Part shown: piece after piece, positions 1-8,567 of the stretch
How the letters are laid out: each line of letters begins with the position of its first letter
Numbering within the stretch: the stretch's first letter is position 1
Assembly (NCBI RefSeq): GCF_018390605.1
Contig: NZ_JAHBGD010000026.1
Span: 1 to 64,000, forward strand
DNA length: 64,000 bases
Direction: 5' to 3'
Source: Ancylobacter defluvii
GTDB taxonomy: Bacteria; Pseudomonadota; Alphaproteobacteria; Rhizobiales; Xanthobacteraceae
Program-made: the position numbers and the translations under genes
The notes under the pieces: generated by a model
What the model was told of the DNA's origin: nothing
Seen by the model: only the letters and a program-made list of their open reading frames with translations
Database searches by the model: none

Positions 1-1
1 C

Positions 2-103
2 ATCGGCCACGGCGACGAATGTCTGCAGATCCTCGATGTCCAAGTCGGCGTTCCCCGTTTTGCGACACAGCGTGCCGGAATATGGAGCTACCCTATCAGC
101 TGA
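2..103 (+). CDS. Possible C-terminal tail of an unidentified protein
   Basis: A reading frame open from the left edge of the window codes for 33 residues ending PISstop (last residues AGIWSYPIS). It looks protein-like but is too short to assign. The gene would begin outside the window. It could equally be non-coding sequence, because the next 200 bases hold no convincing gene. Confidence 0.25.
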   Translation: MGHGDECLQILDVQVGVPRFATQRAGIWSYPIS

Positions 104-317
104 CGGAACGGCAAGTTGCGCCCGGCAAGCGTCGCCCGCCGGCGCGGACCTCGAAGCGGCTCGATCTGCCCGCCGTAATAGACCGTTCACGTGCGGCGGC
201 GTGAGATTCTACGCGCCGCCTTTTGGATCTCTCGCGGAGACTCCTCAATGCCGCTCAGCCGCCGCGATGCCCTGATCTCGGCCTCGGCGCTCACGATGTT
301 CAAGGAGGAAAGCATCC
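104..317. other. Leader region with no supported gene
   Basis: No convincing gene is seen here. A short stretch from 248 would read MPLSRRDALISASALTMF, which resembles the start of a Tat signal peptide, but it runs without a break into the wrong frame of the following hydrolase. It may be a fragment left by a deletion. The region ends with a strong Shine-Dalgarno sequence (AAGGAGGAAAG) serving the ATG at 318. Confidence 0.35.
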
Positions 318-1153
318 ATGGGCTTTGTCACGACCGACGACGGCGTACAGATTTTCTACAAGGACTGGGGTGCCAGGGATGCCCAGCCGATCGTTTTCAC
401 CATGGCTGGCCGCTCAGCTCCGACGACTGGGACGCGCAGATGCTGTTCTTCCTGTCGAAGGGCTATCGCGTGGTCGCGCATGACCGGCGCGGCCACGGGC
501 GCTCGGAGCAGGTCGCCGACGGTCACGACATCGACCACTACGCGGCCGACGCGTTTGCCGTCGCCAAGGCGCTGGACCTGAAGAACGCGGTTCACATCGG
601 CCATTCCACCGGCGGTGGCGAAGTGGCACGGTACGTGGCGCGACATGGCGAACCCGCGGGCCGGGTGGCCAAGGCCGTCCTCGTCGCTGCCATTCCGCCG
701 CTGATGCTGAAGACCGGCGACAACCCTGAGGGCACAGCGATGGAGGTCTTCGACGGCTTTCGGACGGCGCTGGCCAGCAACCGTGCGCAGCTCTTCCGCG
801 ACGTTCCCTCGGGCCCGTTCTACGGCTTCAACCGCGAGGGCGCGACGGTCCACGAAGGCGTGATCCAGAACTGGTGGCGGCAAGGCATGATGGGGAGCGC
901 CAAGGCACACTGTGATGGCATCAAGGCCTTCTCGGAAACTGACCAGACCGAGGACCTCAAGGCCATCACCGTGCCGACGCTGGTGCTGCACGGCGAGGAC
1001 GACCAGGTCGTTCCGATCGCCGCCTCGGCTTTGAAGGCGGTCAAGCTGCTGCCAAACGCCTCGCTGAAAACCTATCCCGGTTTCTCGCACGGAATGCTGA
1101 CGGTGAATGCTGATGTGCTGAACGCCGACCTTCTGAAGTTCGTTACGAAATGA
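318..1153 (+). pseudogene. Alpha/beta hydrolase (non-heme chloroperoxidase type), frameshifted
   Basis: This is an alpha/beta-hydrolase of the non-heme haloperoxidase/arylesterase type. The natural start is the ATG at 318, behind an excellent ribosome site, reading MGFVTTDDGVQIFYKDWG. After PIVF (codon 27, about position 398) the frame is lost: the expected HHGWPLSSDDWD continues one base out of frame and is then intact to 1153. Restoring one C near 398-399 would rebuild a full protein of about 278 residues. The catalytic parts are all present downstream: the nucleophile elbow GHSTGG, the acid in LHGEDDQV and the histidine in FSHG. This is either a true inactivating single-base deletion or a sequencing error. 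It heads a run of oxidoreductase-type genes on the same strand. Confidence 0.8.
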
Positions 1154-1190
1154 CGTGGCTGCAGGCACGGCTCAACAAGAGGCTGACAAG

Positions 1191-1925
1191 ATGAGCAGAC
1201 TTGAAGGCAGAACGGCGGTCATAACGGGCGGCGCGACCGGCATCGGCTTTGCGTCGGCCAAGCGCTTCGTCGAGGAAGGCGCTTTCGTGTTCCTCTTCAG
1301 CCGCACCCGGTCGAGGCTTGATGAAGCGGCGGCGAAACTCGGGCCGCATGCGCGTGCCGTCGCCGGGTCGATCAACGAGATCGCCGATCTCGATCGGCTC
1401 TTCGAAACCGTCAGGGCCGAGCGTGGCCGCGTCGACATCCTGCTCGCGAACGCCGCCATCTCGGAACCCACGCCGCTTGGGCAGATCGCTCCCGAACAAT
1501 TCGATCGGGTCTTTGGCGCGAACGTGAAAGGATTACTGCTCACCGTCCAGGGCGCCTTGCCACTCATGGGCGAAGGCGGATCCATCATCCTGACCGGCTC
1601 GAGCGCGTCGGTGAAGGCGTTCCCGAATTTCAGCCTCTATGCCGCGACCAAGGCTGCGGTCCGCAGCTTTGCGCGCAGCTGGACACCGGAACTCGCCGAC
1701 AGGGGGATCCGCGTGAACGTGCTGTCGCCGGGCGGCACGCGGACGGAAAAGGCGCTGGAACTCATGGGCGACGAAGGGATCGAGGCGCTCCGGGGGGCGA
1801 CACCGATCGGACGCGTCGCCGATTCGGACGAGATCGGCGCGGTAGCGGCGTTCCTCGCCTCGCGTGACAGCCGCTTCATGGCCGGGAGCGAGGTCTTCGC
1901 CGATGGTGGCATCGCCCAAATATGA
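1191..1925 (+). CDS. SDR family NAD(P)-dependent oxidoreductase
   Basis: This 244-residue classical short-chain dehydrogenase/reductase has the Rossmann cofactor motif TGGATGIG at residues 12-19, the structural LLANAA around residue 87, and the catalytic set with Ser near 138, Tyr150 and Lys154 (YAATK). The ATG at 1191 was chosen over an upstream in-frame start at 1155 because the product then begins directly at the usual MSRLEGRTAVITGG core and an AAGAGG lies before it. The substrate cannot be read from sequence. It follows the broken hydrolase by 37 bases and precedes an MDR gene, so a shared transcript is likely. Confidence 0.9.
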   Translation: MSRLEGRTAVITGGATGIGFASAKRFVEEGAFVFLFSRTRSRLDEAAAKLGPHARAVAGSINEIADLDRLFETVRAERGRVDILLANAAISEPTPLGQIAPEQFDRVFGANVKGLLLTVQGALPLMGEGGSIILTGSSASVKAFPNFSLYAATKAAVRSFARSWTPELADRGIRVNVLSPGGTRTEKALELMGDEGIEALRGATPIGRVADSDEIGAVAAFLASRDSRFMAGSEVFADGGIAQI

Positions 1926-2067
1926 CCATCGCGGGCGCGGCCCGGGACAGGTCGCGTATCGACGAGCAGCACCGGCCCGGGCCATCAGCCGCCGTTCCGC
2001 CGCCTCGCTTGTTTCGGTCCCGCAGACGGGTCCGACCACTCCCGAGCGAGGACGCAGCGAGCGAACC

Positions 2068-3027
2068 ATGAAAGCAGCGATCTATGACCACCCCGGCCCG
2101 CCAGATGTCCTTCGGTACGCGGACGTGCCCGATCCGGTCTGCCTGAGCGATGGCGTGCTAATCCGCGTCGAGGCGGCCGCCATCGAGGGCGGCGACCTGA
2201 TCAATCGCGCGTCCACGCCTCCGCCCCACCCAGCCTTCGTCGTCGGCTATGCGGCCGCTGGCGAAATCATCGCGGTCGGTGAGAACGTGAAGAATCGCCA
2301 GGTGGGCCAGAAGGTGACGAGCTTCGATCTCGCCGGGTCGCACGCGGAGTTGCGCGCCGTTGCCGCCAGCCGGACTTGGCCTGTGCCGGAAGGGCTCGAC
2401 ACGGCCGGCGCCGCAGCTCTGCCGATCGCATTTGGAACAGCTCATCACTGCCTCTTCGCACGGGGTGGTTTGAAGCGTGGCGAAACCGTCCTCATCCAGG
2501 CCGGCGCCGGCGGCGTCGGGCTCGCCGCGATCCAGCTCGCGCATCGGGCAGGCGCGACGGTGCTTGCAACGATCTCCGGGGCCGAGAGGGCCGGACGTCT
2601 GATCGAGCTTGGCCTCGATCACGCGATCGATCATCGCTCGGACGATGTCGTCGATATGGTCATGCGTCTGACGGAAGGCCGTGGCGCGGATCTCGTCGTG
2701 GACCCGGTAGGAGCCACCTTGCAAGCTTCCCTCGCGGCGCTCCGCCCCGAGGGGCGTCTGGTCTTCGTCGGCAACGCCGGTGGTTCGCAACTCGGTATCG
2801 ATCTGTGGCCGGCGCTGCAGGCGAACCAATCGCTTTTCGGCGTCTTCATGGGAACGCAGTTGGAAAAACCGGAGGTTTACCGCACGGTTTCCAGGATGCT
2901 GGAGCTGGCGGTGACCGGGGATCTTGAGGTGATCGTGGACAGGTCGTTTCCACTTGCGGCGGCTGCGGAGGCTCACGCCTATGCCGAAGCCCATTCCATC
3001 CTCGGGCGCGTCGTCATCGCCTCCTGA
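2068..3027 (+). CDS. Zinc-binding-type dehydrogenase / NADPH:quinone oxidoreductase family (MDR)
   Basis: This 319-residue medium-chain dehydrogenase/reductase resembles the quinone oxidoreductase branch. An N-terminal GroES-like domain starts at MKAAIYDHPGPPDVL, followed by a Rossmann domain with AGAGGVGLAAIQLA as the nucleotide loop. The Cys/His ligands of structural and catalytic zinc are not evident, as expected for this zinc-free branch. An in-frame start exists at 1864, but the extra 68 residues would overlap the SDR gene and look non-native, so the ATG at 2068 is used. The protein probably reduces quinones or enones with NADPH; the true substrate is unknown. Confidence 0.88.
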   Translation: MKAAIYDHPGPPDVLRYADVPDPVCLSDGVLIRVEAAAIEGGDLINRASTPPPHPAFVVGYAAAGEIIAVGENVKNRQVGQKVTSFDLAGSHAELRAVAASRTWPVPEGLDTAGAAALPIAFGTAHHCLFARGGLKRGETVLIQAGAGGVGLAAIQLAHRAGATVLATISGAERAGRLIELGLDHAIDHRSDDVVDMVMRLTEGRGADLVVDPVGATLQASLAALRPEGRLVFVGNAGGSQLGIDLWPALQANQSLFGVFMGTQLEKPEVYRTVSRMLELAVTGDLEVIVDRSFPLAAAAEAHAYAEAHSILGRVVIAS

Positions 3028-3064
3028 TGTGCCGTCTTGGTGAACCGCTGAAGAGAAGGACAGA

Positions 3065-3466
3065 ATGGAAAAGCCGGAATTCTTCGTCACCCCGGGCTAT
3101 GGGGAACGTCTGCGCGACCTGCTGCACTACTCACAGGCAGTGAGGATCGGAAACCGCGTGGAGATATCGGGCCAGGGCGGTTGGGATGACGATCTGCGGA
3201 TTCCCGATGTGCTGGAGGAAGAGATCGCTCAGGCGTTCCGCAATGTGGAGCGCACGCTGGCGACGGCCGGCGCGGGCTGGGAACACGTGGTGCACGTCAA
3301 TTCCTACCATGTCGGCGGCTTTCCCCCGGAGGTCAACGAGACGATGGCGCGACTCTATCGCGAGTATATGCCCCATCATGCGCCGATCTGGACGCAGACG
3401 GGCGTCGACGCGTTGGGGCTACCGACGATGCGCATCGAGATCCGCGTGACCGCCATCATCGCCTGA
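3065..3466 (+). CDS. RidA/YjgF/TdcF family protein
   Basis: This 133-residue protein has the RidA fold signature: an N-terminal strand region with YSQAVRIGNRVEISGQGGWD, a central QAFRNVERTLATAGAGWEHV and the C-terminal PTMRIEIRVTAI. RidA proteins form trimers that deaminate reactive enamine/imine intermediates, and many divergent members sit in catabolic operons with other roles. The arginine in the C-terminal MRIEIRVTA motif agrees with an active deaminase-like site. The start is the ATG at 3065, with AGAGAAGGAC before it. It belongs to the SDR-MDR-cupin group. Confidence 0.88.
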   Translation: MEKPEFFVTPGYGERLRDLLHYSQAVRIGNRVEISGQGGWDDDLRIPDVLEEEIAQAFRNVERTLATAGAGWEHVVHVNSYHVGGFPPEVNETMARLYREYMPHHAPIWTQTGVDALGLPTMRIEIRVTAIIA

Positions 3467-3674
3467 GGCGTGCGGAGGCAAGTCGACTCGACCTTGTTTC
3501 CCCGATCAGGTGACTGTGCGATCTGCCCCGAAAGCAGGCGTGTCGACGTCGGCGAGGAGCATTTCGAGACGAAGATCGTCGATCTTTACCGCTGGCTGGA
3601 GGGCGATACTCGCCATTCTTCAGATGCAGCGGTCTGGATGGCGGCCCGAAACGATCTGCGGAAGGAGAAAAGTG

Positions 3675-4025
3675 ATGAAGGTTCGCAAGTTCACCATCGC
3701 CGATGCGGCGCTGGAGCGCTCGCCCGGCCAGGAGGCGGATGTGTTCGTCGGCAATCTGGTCGATGAGCGGCACGGCGGGCCGATCACCATCGGCTATGGA
3801 CGCTACGCGCCCGGCCAGAGCCTCGTCGAGACAATGGCGGTTGACGACGTCATGATCGTTCTGGAGGGAAGGCTTACGGTTTCCACCGATGCCGGTACGG
3901 TCATCGTCGGCCCTGGCGACATCGTCCATATGCCCAAGGGTGAAGCCGTCACCATTCGCACCGATGAGGAGGGGGCGTTGACCGCCTATGTCACCTATCC
4001 GCATTGGCGGCCCGCACACACATAG
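3675..4025 (+). CDS. Cupin-domain protein (EutQ-like)
   Basis: This 116-residue single-domain cupin has the two beta-barrel motifs spread over GYGRYAPGQSLVETMAVDDV and the later GPGDIVHMPKGEAVTI. The layout resembles the EutQ-type cupins, but the metal-binding histidines are mostly missing, so catalysis is uncertain. The ATG at 3675 is preceded by GGAGAAAAGTG; a longer in-frame start at 3510 gives a poor N-terminus. Last gene of the catabolic-looking run. Confidence 0.75.
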   Translation: MKVRKFTIADAALERSPGQEADVFVGNLVDERHGGPITIGYGRYAPGQSLVETMAVDDVMIVLEGRLTVSTDAGTVIVGPGDIVHMPKGEAVTIRTDEEGALTAYVTYPHWRPAHT

Positions 4026-4326
4026 ATTGCGCCGCCTTCATCGATACCGCTCTCGAAGCCGCTGCCGGGAGGATCGGTTCATTCGCCAACCAGTCAGGAA
4101 ATGGTCTTGCAGATGCGAGTGCTGAGCGCCCGGAAGCGGACGCTCCTCGCCTGCGCCCGTCCATAAGGCGGAGGGCATCGACGTGGGTTGAGACTAGAAG
4201 GCCGCGACGTATTGGAGGATCGCGTAAATCAACGCGCAATGGGTAGTGACGCGCGCGCGGAGTGCGTATTAGCTTCCATTTTACCGGCTGGCTTCGCGTA
4301 GCTGTCTAATGTGAGGATTTGCAAGG
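4026..4326. other. Gap without a supported gene
   Basis: I see no convincing gene here. The base composition drops towards 4240-4320 (AT-rich stretches such as ATTAGCTTCCATTTTACC), which marks the switch from the oxidoreductase genes to the lower-GC defence-like segment. It may carry the promoter of the following HNH gene. Confidence 0.5.
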
Positions 4327-5760
4327 ATGAAGCCTTCCAAGAGCGCACCTAAAGCGCCGCGCCTCTCAGAAATCGAGGGTGCCATCCACCTGAGGATGTC
4401 GCCGAGCCTTCTCGCCCATTTCACCAAGCATGCGGTGAAGTATCAAGAGGACGTTAAGCTTCGCTGCGTCGAGGACGAGGGAGGTCGTTGGTACACGACG
4501 AAAGATCTCGATGCGTTCGACAACTACCTCCGAGCTCCCTGGCCAAAGTCACCTAAGGCACAGCGACCCAAACTTCCTGACAAGATTCGAAAAGAGATCA
4601 TGCTCGAAGCTGCAGCGGTTTGCCCGATCTGCGGCTTTGAGTCGGCGGGCGAGGCAGCGCATATTGAGGCGGTGTCGGCGAGCAAGAGCCACCATCCTGA
4701 GAACTTGCTTTGGCTTTGTCCTAACCATCATACAGTGATCGACGACGTGGCTCAAATGAGCAACGTGAAGATACCCGTCGCGCAGGCTGTAAAAGAGCTA
4801 CTGGTGGAAAGAAAGCTTCGCCTGTTGCGGCACGAGTTTGCTCTAGACAAAAGCATCCTCGACCTGATCCGCCTCGTGGAGAAGGCGTCGGACATGCTAG
4901 CTAATGCCGGACTCAAAGACGCGCATGGGGGGATCGAGGCAGTCGCGGCAATTGACCTCAAAGGGCTGAGCAAAGCCGCGAAAGCAGCCAGTCGCGCCAA
5001 AATTTCCAAGACGGATGCGGACGCGGTTTCACTGCAAGCATTTGCCAAGAAGATTTCAACCTCAACCGCGAAGGCATCCGTCAAGAAGCCCTCATCGCTT
5101 GTGAGTTGGAAGGAAGAAGCCGAGCAGGCCAGGAGCGAATATCTAAAGGCAACAGGTAAGGTTGATTGTCCGCTCTGCCACGGCAGCGGTCATCACGACA
5201 GCATAGACTGCCCTGTATGTCAGGGTGAAGGTTCGATCCGCGAAGAAGACGAAGAGAAGGTTGATCTCGCCGATTTCGAGATGGTCGACTGCCCAGTTTG
5301 CGATGGTGCGGGAACCCTCCGCGGAGACCTTTGCCCCGGATGCGGCGGCGACGCGCGGATGGAACGTCGGTTCGCAGGGAGTATCGACGTTAGTGCCTAT
5401 GGCTTGGTCGATTGCCCTGTCTGCGACGGAAGCGGGAGCCGTGATGGGGACCAATGCCCGTTCTGCAGGGGCGAAAGGCAAATAGAATCGCGCCATGCAG
5501 CGGACATCGATCTCGCAGACTACGACGACGTAAAATGCAGGCTATGCAATGGCTCTGGCCAGTATGAGGGCTTCGACTGTCCCGCATGTGCTGGCGAGTG
5601 TCGGATACCCAAGGGAATGTCTGATCGCATTGACTGGAGCGATTTCGATTTGGTCAAATGCCCGGAATGCAAGGGCACTGGCGCCTCTGAATATGGCGGC
5701 GATTGCAGGTTCTGCGGCGGCCACCGAAAAGTGTTCCGGAGGGATGCAGATGCGCGGTAG
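4327..5760 (+). CDS. HNH nuclease-like protein with five tandem DnaJ-type zinc-binding repeats
   Basis: This 477-residue protein has an unusual layout. Residues 1-90 are an unrecognised N-terminal region. Residues 99-138 form an HNH-type zinc-ribbon nuclease module: CPIC at 99-102, His112 in AAHIEAV, Asn126 and C131-PNHH. Residues 150-275 are charged and helical. Residues 281-465 hold five zinc-binding units, each CxxC, a GxG-like turn, then CxxC, with first cysteines at 281, 322, 363, 404 and 445, an exact 41-residue period. Units are joined by a linker of the type IDLADYD. The CxxCxGxG units resemble the cysteine-rich domain of DnaJ, but no J domain is present. I infer a DNA- or protein-binding role for the repeats and nuclease action for the HNH part. 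It is followed by a SIR2-like gene and sits in a mobile region, so a defence role is plausible but unproven. Confidence 0.85.
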   Translation: MKPSKSAPKAPRLSEIEGAIHLRMSPSLLAHFTKHAVKYQEDVKLRCVEDEGGRWYTTKDLDAFDNYLRAPWPKSPKAQRPKLPDKIRKEIMLEAAAVCPICGFESAGEAAHIEAVSASKSHHPENLLWLCPNHHTVIDDVAQMSNVKIPVAQAVKELLVERKLRLLRHEFALDKSILDLIRLVEKASDMLANAGLKDAHGGIEAVAAIDLKGLSKAAKAASRAKISKTDADAVSLQAFAKKISTSTAKASVKKPSSLVSWKEEAEQARSEYLKATGKVDCPLCHGSGHHDSIDCPVCQGEGSIREEDEEKVDLADFEMVDCPVCDGAGTLRGDLCPGCGGDARMERRFAGSIDVSAYGLVDCPVCDGSGSRDGDQCPFCRGERQIESRHAADIDLADYDDVKCRLCNGSGQYEGFDCPACAGECRIPKGMSDRIDWSDFDLVKCPECKGTGASEYGGDCRFCGGHRKVFRRDADAR

Positions 5761-6135
5761 CAAGAGGCTCTGAGGTGCCGTTGTGCTCTGGTAGGTTCCG
5801 CCCCCCCGGCGACAGAACTGCCTGCTTTACGCGAGAGGTTTCATAGCCTTGGCAGTATCCCAACGACCGAGATGGGGTCTAAGCTGTCGTAGAGATCAAC
5901 CCGCTTTCAAAGGAGTCGTTCGATCCTCTTCACCCATGAGCCGACCGTCTGGATACGGCCCAATCCCGACCATTCAAAGGATCGATGGGCGTACCGGCAA
6001 AGCGACCGAACGAGTGTCAAGCCTCGAGGTGACATCCGCCGACTCCACTCGTCGGCAACAGCGCCGCAGTCTTGTGGCCTCGTCTGATAAACCATCGGTA
6101 GCGGCTTGCATCCAGAGAAGAAGAGGGTAGATCTA
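5761..6135. other. Intergenic region between HNH-repeat and DUF4917 genes
   Basis: I see no protein-like frame in these 375 bases. The end (6116-6135) carries the ribosome site AGAAGAGGG for the next gene. The space is large enough to hold a promoter or a small RNA, but I cannot point to either. Confidence 0.5.
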
Positions 6136-7104
6136 ATGGCTGATCTGATTGACTTCCAAGAAGCCCTGACACGCACGGAAGGTGAAGACCGCGCACTCCT
6201 GATCGGGAACGGATTTTCAGCCGAGTACTTCAGCTACAGCAACCTGCTCGACAAGTCGGGACTCGCCGTCGGAACCCCAGTTCGCAATCTGTTTACTGCC
6301 CTTGCTACCGTGGACTTCGAAGCAGTCGTCCGAGCGCTGGAGGGCGCGGCCCTTGTGGAGCGTGCATACGGGAACTCCGCCCACGCCGCCGATATCGAAG
6401 CGGACGCGCAGAAGGTTCGGGAAGCACTCGTCGAAGCTATCAACGCTACGCATCCTGCCCACCGGGAGGATATCCGATTAAATTATACGAGCAGCGCCGC
6501 GTTTCTTGCGCACTTTTCGACGGTCTTTACGCTGAACTACGATTTGCTTTTATACTGGGTAAACTTGGAGAAATCGGCGTTGCGTGATGGTTTCGGCCTC
6601 GGCAAGGCGGTAGGGTCCTTTCATGGTCCGTTCTCTGAACAAGCGTATTGTCATATCTACAATCTGCATGGTGGTCTTCATCTATTCGAGAACGGTACGG
6701 GAGAGATCTTGAAGGCCGTCGATCGCGGAGCAGGCGTGATCGCGACGATCACTGATGCGATCGCAGAGGGTCGTCGCTTTCCGGTGTACGTCGCGGAGGG
6801 CACCAGCGTTCAGAAGATGCACAAGATCAGCTCTGTCGCGTATCTCCGCCATTGCTATGACACGCTCCGTACGAACTCTGCTGCGATGTTCGTTTACGGG
6901 CATAGCGCCGACGAGAATGATGCGCATATTTATCGCGCCATATTCGGCTCTGGAGCGGCCCATCTCTATTTCGGCGTCTATGAGCCAAACGAAGAAACGC
7001 TAAATACATTGGATGGAGCTCTTGCGAAGTATCAGAAGACGTCAGGCTCATCTGCTGACTACACGTTCTTCGATAGTCGAACTGCGAAGGTGTGGAGCGC
7101 GTGA
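6136..7104 (+). CDS. DUF4917 family protein, SIR2-like fold
   Basis: This 322-residue protein matches the DUF4917 pattern, a family related in fold to the SIR2-like NAD-binding domains found in many anti-phage systems. Visible motifs are GNGFS at residues 24-28 (the nucleotide-loop position), the LNYD motif at 133-136, LHGGLH around 177-182 and a late YGHSADENDAHI around 254-265, which corresponds to the usual GxSxxDxH element. The ATG at 6136 is preferred to the in-frame ATG at 6106 because AAGAGGG lies nine bases before it. Known relatives act as NAD-consuming effectors or are uncharacterised; here the function is inferred. It lies 375 bases after the HNH-repeat gene on the same strand. Confidence 0.8.
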   Translation: MADLIDFQEALTRTEGEDRALLIGNGFSAEYFSYSNLLDKSGLAVGTPVRNLFTALATVDFEAVVRALEGAALVERAYGNSAHAADIEADAQKVREALVEAINATHPAHREDIRLNYTSSAAFLAHFSTVFTLNYDLLLYWVNLEKSALRDGFGLGKAVGSFHGPFSEQAYCHIYNLHGGLHLFENGTGEILKAVDRGAGVIATITDAIAEGRRFPVYVAEGTSVQKMHKISSVAYLRHCYDTLRTNSAAMFVYGHSADENDAHIYRAIFGSGAAHLYFGVYEPNEETLNTLDGALAKYQKTSGSSADYTFFDSRTAKVWSA

Positions 7105-7297
7105 CATAGATCGCGATGCCCCCCCCACGAAAGCGCCTGCTATCGCAACTGTCCTCGCCAAAGCAGACAATCTGTATACGGCCAAACTGGCCATACGTTG
7201 CTGCCGCAGCGAACATACTCGTGGCGCGTCTCGGCTCCTGGCGCCCTCGCCCGCGCGGAATAGCGCGGTGAGATCGCGCCATGGGATTCGGCATTCT

Positions 7298-7780
7298 CAT
7301 CCGCCCACGGATACGGATTTGCCTCCGAACGGATTCAGCGAAGAACAGGCTCCCTTTGCGTTCGAGGAGAGCCGGGAGCACGTAAGCTATTTGTCGTCAC
7401 GGATCGTGCGGAACCGCGTCTTCCGACGCATCGTCCTACACGCCTATGATGAGCGCTGCGCCATCAGCGGCTTGAAACTCATCAATGGCGGCGGGCGGGC
7501 CGAGGTCGCGGCGGCGCATATTCAGCCGGTTCAGGCGAACGGTCCGGATATTGTCAGCAATGGATTGGCTCTGTCAGGTACGGCGCACTGGATGTTCGAC
7601 CGGGGGATGATCAGTCTGACGGACGATCTCGATGTGCTGATCTCCCGGCACGCCAACGATCCTGATGGCGTGCGCGCCTTCATCAATCGGAGCGGACGCG
7701 CAATTGCCCCGCAACGGGCGTTCGAGCGTCCGCATCCGCACTTCCTGCGTTGGCATCGGGAGCACTGCTTCAAGCAGTGA
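7298..7780 (+). pseudogene. HNH endonuclease, 5'-truncated
   Basis: The stretch from about 7320 encodes the C-terminal half of a common Rhizobiales HNH endonuclease: GFSEEQAPFAFEE, then YDERCAISGLKLINGG, AAAHIQPV, the asparagine in SNGLALSGTAHWMFD, and the ending LRWHREHCFKQ. The family is normally near 300 residues, with an N-terminal domain beginning AVFxHRxDSIYDD; that domain is absent upstream. The frame is open further back to 7013, but that part overlaps the SIR2-like gene and does not look like the missing domain. I take it as a gene cut at its 5' end by recombination, though the remaining HNH module might still be expressed. It ends 11 bases inside the end of the convergent minus-strand gene. 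Confidence 0.75.
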
Positions 7781-8435
7781 GGCCAACTGCATCGTGACGC
7801 TGCAGCTGCATCAAGCGCGCAACATCCCGGCGGAGGCGCCGCAGTTCGGGCCATGGGAAATGCCGCCCCTCGGCGCCATCCGCACCGATGGCGATCAGTA
7901 CGTCGAGCTTCGCGGCCAGACCGCGCAGAGAGGTGGCGTCTGCCGCAAAGAGCCGCGCGATCAAGCGCTCTTCATCGTCGGAGGCAGCCGCCTCTTCCTG
8001 CCGAGTGGCGGAGTAGCCGGTGGTGCTATCCGCGTTGTCCCAGCGCCGTTGATGTGCGCGCAGGGTGGCAGCGACTTCGGCGCGTCGCGTGCGTAGCGAC
8101 GGCAGATCGGCCGCAAGCTCATCGAATTGCATCATAGAGCTGACCCGCACAGGCGACGGCAGCTCGGTTGCAGCTAGAACCACCTGCGGAAAGCCGATCG
8201 TCCGCGCCAACTCAGACTCGAGACGCTGCTGTTTCCGGCACAGAGCGAGCGTGCGCCGATGTGCGGCGCGCCACGCTTTCCATCCAAGGACAGCCGCGTC
8301 CGTTGCGCCCTGATCCTGCGGTTCGGCCGCAGCCGAACTGTTGAAGGAAGTGCCGCCGATCGTAATCAGGACGGCGGAGAGAACGTCCCTCCGGGATGGC
8401 CGGGACAGACTCATGCTAATCTCAGAATCAGCCAT
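7770..8435 (-). CDS. Hypothetical protein with Tat-type signal peptide
   Basis: This 221-residue protein is not recognised. The N-terminus MADSEISMSLSRPSRRDVLS continues with a hydrophobic stretch and SSAAAEP, which fits a twin-arginine export signal cleaved near residue 37. The mature part is rich in Arg, Ala, Leu and Glu, with long helical stretches (for example ESELARTIGFPQV and LRGLAAKLDVLIAIG), and contains no cysteine cluster or obvious catalytic motif. The start at 8435 could be replaced by the ATG at 8414. Similar short helical Tat proteins are common near mobile-element genes in Rhizobiales, usually without known function. Confidence 0.65.
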   Translation of the reverse strand: MADSEISMSLSRPSRRDVLSAVLITIGGTSFNSSAAAEPQDQGATDAAVLGWKAWRAAHRRTLALCRKQQRLESELARTIGFPQVVLAATELPSPVRVSSMMQFDELAADLPSLRTRRAEVAATLRAHQRRWDNADSTTGYSATRQEEAAASDDEERLIARLFAADATSLRGLAAKLDVLIAIGADGAEGRHFPWPELRRLRRDVARLMQLQRHDAVGLTA

Positions 8436-8567
8436 GATCCGAGCTCCAATCAGCTTGGTTGTGGTCAGGCCGGGTTGGGTGTTCGCGCACTCACCCCGGC
8501 CGATGTACGTGCAATGCACGTGCATGACTCTGCCTCGAACGACGCCGGATCGCAAGCAATTAGGCCG

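Noticed and set aside
1-4326. Search for a left attachment copy of the tRNA-Arg 3' end
   Set aside because: No match to the sequence at 18498-18527 was seen in the left part of the window, so the left boundary of the island is not called.
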